Shown here one piece after another: positions 14,249 through 19,161 of a stretch of 19,161 nucleotides of DNA. The translations under genes and the position numbers were made by a program. This DNA comes from Chloroflexi bacterium UBA5177 (GTDB lineage Bacteria; Chloroflexota; UBA5177). Below the pieces are notes generated by a model that made no database searches, was not told where the DNA came from, and worked only from the letters and a program-made list of their open reading frames with translations. Numbering within the stretch: position 1 is the first letter of the stretch; every line of letters starts with the position of its first letter. Location: NCBI GenBank assembly GCA_002413265.1, contig DHWR01000057.1:1-19161 (forward strand). Reading direction: 5' to 3'.

Positions 14249-15355
14249 ATGACCAGCCGCGTTCTTTCTCAACGGCAGCTCAATCGCGCCACTCTGGCTC
14301 GGCAGCTTCTCCTCGATCGGGCTTCGCTGTCGGCATGGAACGCCGTTGAGTGGCTGGGAGGGATGCAGGCCGAACAGGTGGCCGCACCGTACATCGGGCT
14401 CTGGAGCCGAATCAGCGGCTTTCAGCGCGAGGACCTCTCCTTCGCGATTGAAGAGCGCCGCGTTGTTGGCGCGCAGCTGATGAGGAATGTCGTGCACCTG
14501 GTGACGGCATCCGACTATCGTCTGTGGCGTCGAGCATTGCAGCCTGCTCTTGAGGGAGCGTATCGCCGGCGCTGCGGTGACATGGACGAGAGCACTGCAA
14601 CAAATGTTCTCGAAGCGGCCAAAGCTTTCATCGCAGAGGAACCGCGAACGCTTTCGGAGATCCAGGCGCATCTCTCCCGGCTAGAACCTGAAGCAGATCC
14701 GTCATGCCTGGTCGGGACAGTGATGACCTTCCTCGCGCTGGTCCAGGTGCCACCAGCTGGCTTGTGGAAGGTCTTCGACAGCCCTGCATATGCACTCGCG
14801 GACGACTGGCTCGGGCTATCAATCGCGTCGGCCGCCGAAGGGCTGCGTCATCTCGTGGTTCGATATCTCGGCGCCTTGGGGCCAGCCACCCACTCAGACT
14901 TGGAGACTTGGCTGGGTATGCGAGTTAGCGAATCTGTGTTCGACGATCTTTTGCCGGGACTCGAGAAGCTGCTCAACGAAGCGGGCGAGACGCTCTACGA
15001 CTTGCCGGATGCGCCGCGACCGGATGAGGCCACGCCGGCGCCTCCCAGATTCATCCCAGCCGGAGACAATCTGATGTTCTCGGGAGGCCCTGATGCGCGG
15101 TTTGTGCCCGAGGAGCATAGAGAAACACTCGCCCGAATCGGAGGACAGGCTGGTCCAACATTTTTGATCGATGGACTCATTGAAGGGACATGGCGCATCG
15201 AGCGAACCGGTGAGCGGTCGACGCTGGTCATCATTCCCTTCCGACCACTCGATTCTGTGGACGCTAGAGAACTGGTGCGCGAAGGAGAGGATTTGGTGTC
15301 TTTCGTCGAAGACGACACGGAGGATTTCGAGGTTCGGCTGGAGGCGGCGTCTTAG
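14249..15355 (+). CDS. Winged-helix HTH_42 protein, AlkZ/YcaQ-like DNA glycosylase family
   Basis: 368 residues from ATG; GAGGG lies about 10 nt before it. The start LSQRQLNRATLARQLLLDRA, the GLWSRISGF stretch and MRNVVHLVTASDYRLWRRAL are hallmarks of the HTH_42 family, which contains DNA glycosylases AlkZ and YcaQ that remove bulky alkyl adducts and unhook crosslinks. The catalytic site in those enzymes is a Q-x-Q or Q-x-D motif; here the matching place reads Q40-A41-E42. C-terminal parts include PPRFIPAGDNLMFSG and FLIDGLIEGTWRIE, the beta-barrel-like end of the family. Many soil bacteria carry several paralogues, not all shown to be glycosylases, so activity is likely but not certain. Same strand as the DUF929 gene; 55-nt gap. 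Confidence 0.85.
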   Translation: MTSRVLSQRQLNRATLARQLLLDRASLSAWNAVEWLGGMQAEQVAAPYIGLWSRISGFQREDLSFAIEERRVVGAQLMRNVVHLVTASDYRLWRRALQPALEGAYRRRCGDMDESTATNVLEAAKAFIAEEPRTLSEIQAHLSRLEPEADPSCLVGTVMTFLALVQVPPAGLWKVFDSPAYALADDWLGLSIASAAEGLRHLVVRYLGALGPATHSDLETWLGMRVSESVFDDLLPGLEKLLNEAGETLYDLPDAPRPDEATPAPPRFIPAGDNLMFSGGPDARFVPEEHRETLARIGGQAGPTFLIDGLIEGTWRIERTGERSTLVIIPFRPLDSVDARELVREGEDLVSFVEDDTEDFEVRLEAAS

Positions 15356-15399
15356 GGAATGATGTACCGGAGGCCTAGCGAACTTGAACTACTCCTTAC

Positions 15400-15438
15400 G
15401 GCCCTTTATTGGCCCCAAAAATACGTCATTCGGCCCCA
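15400..15438 (+). repeat. Helically phased GGCCC repeats upstream of the debranching enzyme gene
   Basis: GGCCC begins at 15400, 15411 and 15432; the last two copies extend to GGCCCCA and have similar left flanks (ATT and TTC). Spacings of 11 and 21 bp place all three on the same face of the helix. The block ends directly at the candidate -35, a usual place for activator or repressor binding. Confidence 0.4.
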
Positions 15439-15469
15439 TTGCATTTTTTCATTCTTGGTTGCATACTAT
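15439..15469 (+). promoter_or_regulatory. Candidate promoter for the debranching enzyme gene
   Basis: TTGCAT (15439-15444) and TACTAT (15464-15469), 4 and 5 of 6 matches, are separated by 19 nt, slightly long. The predicted leader is about 125 nt and contains a 6-bp hairpin, CACTCA-acga-TGAGTG (15513-15528). Confidence 0.35.
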
Positions 15470-15603
15470 CGATGCGTGCTGCGCCACCCCCACCTCCCCG
15501 CCTCCCTTTTGTCACTCAACGATGAGTGGCAAGCGCGCAGGGACCGTGCGGACGTGGAAGTGGTAGGCGCAGTAAAGACCATCCGACTGCTTGCCTGGGA
15601 AAA

Positions 15604-18054
15604 ATGGATACTCGCTGGGACATTCGACTCGACCACGACCACCTAAAAGGTCGCTCGTTCCTGCTGGGTAACAAGCGGGCATTCTCGCTCTGCCTGCCTG
15701 CTGTCGCGGGCAGCTCGGACGCGACCCTTCATCCTCATAAATGGTTCGGCGCCTACCTCTACGGACGCAAGTTTCTCGAAGGCCACCTGGTACGGCTCGC
15801 GGACCAGGAGCTACCGCTTGGCTTGCGGGCGCAGAGCGGCTTCCTCATGGGCCTGACTCGGGCCCGGAGAGAATACGAGTTTGATGAAAAGCCGATCACC
15901 GAAGAGTACTTCGTGGCCGATGGTGTCAACGGCTTCACCTGCGCCTTAGCCGGAGACGTCGAGCTGGTAGTTGAGCCGGAATTCGATCTCCGCTTCTACC
16001 GCGCTCTCAACGATTCTGCCGACGGATACGACATGGAGCCGATCGATAACGGCTGCATCGTTTCAAAGGTTTTGGCTTCCGGCAAATACGACGACCGGAC
16101 GGAGACTTTTACTCCAGATGGGTCCGAGCAAGCCGCATCTCTCGTGGCCGCGGTGCAAATCGTCGGAGACAACGTGTGGTCTGAGCCCGTGCCTGCCAAG
16201 AAGCGTGAACGGCGGAAGATCTTCTCGGACGATCGGCGGCGTCGAACCTTCGTCGAGCGTCGGACGCAAGACGAAGATGCAGGAGATCACGCCCCTCTTT
16301 GGCTGCACAGCTCCAGCGCCGCGTATGCGCCCATCTCTTTGCACATGCGAGGTGACGCTCAAGTCGTCTACGGCTTTGGGTCAACTCGAGACGAAGCCCT
16401 CGAGCAGCTGTCGACTTTGCGAGACAACCTGATCGCCTTCCAGGCACAGAAATCCCAGTCGATGCAGGAGATCCTCGAGCGATCAAACTTTGAGACGGGT
16501 AACTCCGCGGTCGATTCGGCCTACATGCAAGTACTCGGCCGTCTGATGAACGTGCTGGTATCGAAGAATGCAGTCGCGGAGGACACGGTACTCGAGCGGC
16601 CCTCGGCGACCATTCTTGCCGGCAACGGCTACTTCCACGATTCCTGGAAGCGAGATGAAAACATCGCGTTGGGTTTCTTGCTGTCTCTCGGCTTCTACGA
16701 TCTTGCAAGGGAAATAATTCGCGACACGTGGCAGCTCCAGGATGATCGGACTGGGCGGCTCCCCCAACGCATACGCGCCGGAGAAGACCTTCCATATCAC
16801 TCGAGTGACGGGACGCTTTGGGCTCTCTGGCGCCTTCACGAGTACTGGCGGTGCACCGGAGACGACGCGCTTCTGTACGAGAAGCTACCGATGGTGCGGC
16901 GCTTTTTCGAGCGAAGCCTGGAGCGCTCCGTTGGCGGACTGCTGCCTTCGGGACGAACCAACGATCCTGAATATCTGTGGGAAACGTGGATGGACACCCC
17001 CCACACTCCGCGTCACGGTTTCCCGATCGAGATTCAAATGCTATGGCTTGCGTCTCTGAGAGTTTTTCGACCGATTCTGAGAGAAGAGTCACGGGAGCTC
17101 GAGGCGGCGATGCACTGGGCCGAGACTCGCGCCTGGAATGGACTTCAGCGATTCTTGGTTCGCGGGATGCCCGCCGACAGTCTTGACGAGGACGGACAGG
17201 TTCGCGATCTCATCACCCCCAATCCGTACTTCTGCTTTGAGGTGGGTCTCGATCTTGGACCCGAGGTCGAATGGACGATGCGGCGGATGGGCCGAACTCA
17301 GCTAGCGGGCAGCCAGGGGATTCTCACGTTGGCGCCTCAGGATTGGGATCGCGTCTTCTCCTACGAATTCCTGCACGATCGCCGAAACGTGCGGGGGCGG
17401 CGGATGCGCAGCGTCGGCAAGTTCAACTACCACCGAGGCGTTGAATGGAATTGGCTCGCTCAATTCTTTGTGCAAGCCGAGCTCAAGTACGGCGAGGCGG
17501 ATATTGCGTTTCGCAAGTATCTGAGAGCGCAGGTCGACGCCGTGCTTAACAGAGGAGGAATCGGCGGCATCAGTGAGCTTTTCGACCTCTCAGGGGCACG
17601 CGGTGTGGAGTTTCAGGCCTGGAGCATGTCAGGGTTCCTGGAGGGACTTCAGGCTTTTGCCGGAGTTCGAATCGACGTCACGACAAAGCGAATCACAATT
17701 GAGCCTCAGCTCCCCGCTGACTGGCCCCGGCTCAGTGTTCGAAAGTGGTACGGCAATGTTCCCTTCGATCTGAAAATCGAGGGGACCCCTGAGGAGCGCA
17801 GAGTCGACATCCAATTTCCCTGGGGCCAGCCTGACGGAGTGGAATTGGAGATCAAGCTCGTCTTGCCACACCGCACTCGGGCCCGCGAGTTAGAGATAGT
17901 TGTCGATGGGTTGCCCGCCGAGACCGAATGGGCGGAGCAGGCAATACCGGGAACGGATCGCTCACGTGTCCATCTGCTCGTGCCGGCTTGCGGCCGAGTG
18001 GAGCTCGACCTCCGCGCCGAACGGATTCCAAGTCGCCGCGTCCATTTCGCCTGA
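15604..18054 (+). CDS. Amylo-alpha-1,6-glucosidase / glycogen debranching enzyme family
   Basis: 816 residues from ATG 15604; the frame continues upstream to an ATG at 15526 but that part is Gly/Arg-rich and lacks similarity. Residues 10-190 fit the N-terminal beta-sandwich of debranching enzymes (GDE_N type; HKWFGAYLYGRKFLEGHLV). Residues 320-700 form the alpha/alpha barrel (GDE_C): GYFHDSWKRDENIALGFLLS with Asp351, LWETWMDTP (Glu460 to Asp464), FNYHRGVEWNWL and ELFDLSGARGVEFQAWSMSG. The last 120 residues are beta-rich. Known role: hydrolysis of alpha-1,6-linked glucose in glycogen or related glucans; acid residues above are probable catalysts. Residues about 199-232 are an unusual Arg/Lys-rich insert. 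It is cytoplasmic, with no signal peptide. Relatives act on other sugars, so the exact substrate is uncertain. Confidence 0.88.
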   Translation: MDTRWDIRLDHDHLKGRSFLLGNKRAFSLCLPAVAGSSDATLHPHKWFGAYLYGRKFLEGHLVRLADQELPLGLRAQSGFLMGLTRARREYEFDEKPITEEYFVADGVNGFTCALAGDVELVVEPEFDLRFYRALNDSADGYDMEPIDNGCIVSKVLASGKYDDRTETFTPDGSEQAASLVAAVQIVGDNVWSEPVPAKKRERRKIFSDDRRRRTFVERRTQDEDAGDHAPLWLHSSSAAYAPISLHMRGDAQVVYGFGSTRDEALEQLSTLRDNLIAFQAQKSQSMQEILERSNFETGNSAVDSAYMQVLGRLMNVLVSKNAVAEDTVLERPSATILAGNGYFHDSWKRDENIALGFLLSLGFYDLAREIIRDTWQLQDDRTGRLPQRIRAGEDLPYHSSDGTLWALWRLHEYWRCTGDDALLYEKLPMVRRFFERSLERSVGGLLPSGRTNDPEYLWETWMDTPHTPRHGFPIEIQMLWLASLRVFRPILREESRELEAAMHWAETRAWNGLQRFLVRGMPADSLDEDGQVRDLITPNPYFCFEVGLDLGPEVEWTMRRMGRTQLAGSQGILTLAPQDWDRVFSYEFLHDRRNVRGRRMRSVGKFNYHRGVEWNWLAQFFVQAELKYGEADIAFRKYLRAQVDAVLNRGGIGGISELFDLSGARGVEFQAWSMSGFLEGLQAFAGVRIDVTTKRITIEPQLPADWPRLSVRKWYGNVPFDLKIEGTPEERRVDIQFPWGQPDGVELEIKLVLPHRTRARELEIVVDGLPAETEWAEQAIPGTDRSRVHLLVPACGRVELDLRAERIPSRRVHFA

Positions 18055-18063
18055 CCCTTGTTG

Positions 18064-18081
18064 CCGGCTCGAGCACGCCGG
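18064..18081. terminator. Hairpin between convergent debranching enzyme and PIG-L genes
   Basis: CCGGC (18064-18068) pairs with GCCGG (18077-18081) around an 8-nt loop and is followed by TTT on the + strand. It lies in the 29-nt gap between the two stop codons. Short stem, so modest support. Confidence 0.35.
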
Positions 18082-18083
18082 TT

Positions 18084-18812
18084 TCAGCTCAGCTGATCGG
18101 CAATCACTCGGCGAAACTCCTCGGCGTATCCCATTCCCTGTGCTGCGCCGACGCTTGCCGCACGTTCTCGCTGTTCCTCGATGAGGACCTCGCCATTCTC
18201 CAGCCACAGCTGTATCTGGCTGGCATGGCACCGCAGCGCAGTGAATCTCGTTTCTAAAGTCTCGCTCACGTCCACCCAGTAATTCGGGCTCTCCGTCGCG
18301 CTGAGGAGGAGCTCCGGGCACTTGTGGACTTCGAGACCACGCGCCAGCTGCTCCGGGAAGTACGCAGCGTTGCTTGCTTCGGGGTAGAGAGCGTCGAGGA
18401 AGGCCATCCCAAGAATCCGGTGGTCGCGGTGGTTTACATACGAGTTTCTGTGGATGACGGTTAGTGGATCCATGGCGATGGCTACCTCAGGCCGGAATCT
18501 CCGGATCTGCTCCACGAGCAGAGCGCGAAGCTCCGGGATATCCTCAACTTCTCCGTCTCTGAGGCCCAGGAAGACGACGTCCTCAAACCCTATGATCTCG
18601 GCGGCTTCCATCTGCTCGTTCCGGCGGATCCGGGCTGTTTCCCGCGGATCGGAGTCTACATCCTTGCCACCCCTGGAGCCGTCTGTTGCCACGACCAGAA
18701 TTGCCGTGTCTCCGTCACGAACCCAACGTGCGATTGAGGCTCCGCATGTCAGCTCGACATCGTCTGGGTGCGTGCCCAGGGCAAGGATTCTGCGTCCGGC
18801 CATAGTCTCCAT
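18084..18812 (-). CDS. PIG-L family zinc deacetylase
   Basis: 242 residues from ATG 18812, or 239 from ATG 18803. The first is preceded by AGGGGG; the second lies 7 nt behind a TAAGAT -10 and begins MAGRRILALGTHPDD, close to the usual family start. THPDDVEL (His15, Asp17, Asp18) and VNHRDHR (His128, His131) supply the expected zinc ligands and catalytic Asp. Typical family length. Members remove the N-acetyl group from GlcNAc-linked lipids, mycothiol or bacillithiol precursors, or other small molecules. No thiol-biosynthesis or glycosyltransferase neighbour is present here, so the substrate cannot be named. Cytoplasmic. Convergent with the debranching enzyme and divergent from the last gene. 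Confidence 0.9.
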   Translation of the reverse strand: METMAGRRILALGTHPDDVELTCGASIARWVRDGDTAILVVATDGSRGGKDVDSDPRETARIRRNEQMEAAEIIGFEDVVFLGLRDGEVEDIPELRALLVEQIRRFRPEVAIAMDPLTVIHRNSYVNHRDHRILGMAFLDALYPEASNAAYFPEQLARGLEVHKCPELLLSATESPNYWVDVSETLETRFTALRCHASQIQLWLENGEVLIEEQRERAASVGAAQGMGYAEEFRRVIADQLS

Positions 18813-18828
18813 CTTATCCCCCTATGAT
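18811..18828. promoter_or_regulatory. Back-to-back -10 elements of two divergent genes
   Basis: TAAGAT on the minus strand (18816-18811) is 7 nt from ATG 18803; TATGAT on the plus strand (18823-18828) is 7 nt from ATG 18836. Both fit leaderless starts. Only 6 bp separate the hexamers, so two polymerases could not bind together. No clear -35 on either side. Confidence 0.4.
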
Positions 18829-18835
18829 TGGGGCG

Positions 18836-19161
18836 ATGAACGCTCTGGTGATTGTGGTTATCCTGGTTTTCCTGGCGCTCGCGGTTGGGCTTTCGGCTGT
18901 GGCACTGCGTCGGGAAAAGCCGCCTCCGCAGCTCCCAGAGGTCGAACGCGAAGGTGACAATCTGGAGCGACAGGCACGCCACAACGTCCTGGATGAGCGC
19001 GGCTCAGAGCTCTTGAAGCGCAGAGTGGATCTCGACATGCGCCGCGGAACCTTGGGCGGCAACACTGAGGTGTACGAGGCTTTTGAGCAGCTGGAGTCGA
19101 ACCTCCGGGCGGGGAAGATATCGGAGGCCGAATTCGAGCGAGAGAAGATCCGCTTGCTCGG
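18836..19161 (+). CDS. Membrane protein with SHOCT-like C-terminal segment (cut by window end)
   Basis: The frame is open from ATG 18836 to the window edge (108 codons) and continues beyond. Residues 1-25 (MNALVIVVILVFLALAVGLS) form an N-terminal membrane helix followed by Arg-Arg, so the rest should face the cytoplasm. Residues 30-75 are charged (LPEVEREGDNLERQARHNVL). The last visible part, YEAFEQLESNLRAGKISEAE then FEREKIRLL, resembles the SHOCT short C-terminal domain (L-x-x-G-x-I-s-x-x-E-F-e-x-x-K-x-x-L-L), which is often an oligomerisation or targeting element. No function can be named. Divergent from the PIG-L gene with start codons 23-32 bp apart. Confidence 0.65.
   Translation, partial: MNALVIVVILVFLALAVGLSAVALRREKPPPQLPEVEREGDNLERQARHNVLDERGSELLKRRVDLDMRRGTLGGNTEVYEAFEQLESNLRAGKISEAEFEREKIRLL

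Noticed and set aside
16109..17092. 327-codon open frame on - strand inside the debranching enzyme gene
   Set aside because: Arg/Ser-rich product without motifs, antisense to conserved barrel motifs.

Overview
The window is GC-rich (by eye near 60%) bacterial chromosome with densely packed genes on both strands. It looks like an uncultivated soil Terrabacteria lineage such as Dormibacterota or another Chloroflexota/Actinomycetota relative. The reasons are a DUF929 protein, a winged-helix HTH_42 (AlkZ/YcaQ-like) protein, a membrane-anchored sigma-factor partner, and several start codons lying 6-7 nt behind a -10 hexamer, as in leaderless transcripts. This placement is an inference; there is no rRNA, tRNA or universal marker to fix it. 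I see no tRNA, rRNA, CRISPR array, IS element or prophage gene.

Layout. 1-1917: 3' part of an acyl-activating enzyme fused to an acyl carrier domain and a PlsC-type acyltransferase. 2052-3072: a small zinc-binding protein, a small unknown protein, and HU behind a perfect 24-bp palindrome. 3131-4006 (-): DUF1028 Ntn-hydrolase-like protein, convergent with HU across a long GNRA-capped hairpin. 4160-6471: two-gene operon of a glutaryl-CoA-dehydrogenase-like acyl-CoA dehydrogenase and a short isocitrate dehydrogenase. 6542-6793: probable remnant of a phosphotransferase gene. 6785-7646 (-): two unknown genes, one coiled-coil. 7831-9153 (-) and 9239-10402 (+): divergent pair of unrelated MFS transporters, the second with an in-frame TGA eight codons after its best start.

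10643-11944: an ECF sigma factor whose 5' end is in a different frame (apparent 1-base loss in a G run), overlapping a single-pass membrane protein that is probably its anti-sigma/sensor partner. 11945-12368 has no convincing gene. 12369-12821 (-): small secreted protein with a good promoter. 13083-15355: zinc-ribbon protein, membrane-anchored DUF929 protein with a CxxC motif, and the HTH_42 protein. 15604-18054: glycogen-debranching-type amylo-alpha-1,6-glucosidase preceded by helically phased GGCCC repeats. 18084-18812 (-) PIG-L deacetylase and 18836-end (+) a membrane protein with a SHOCT-like tail, divergent from almost overlapping promoters.

The genes are mostly housekeeping and accessory metabolism (lipid activation, acyl-CoA oxidation, TCA cycle, glycogen, export). 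The least described unit is the sigma/membrane-protein pair at 10643-11944 with the orphan stretch after it. I do not see a clear new defence or mobile system. The two broken reading frames (9263 and 10694) deserve checking first, because both could be real decay or assembly errors.
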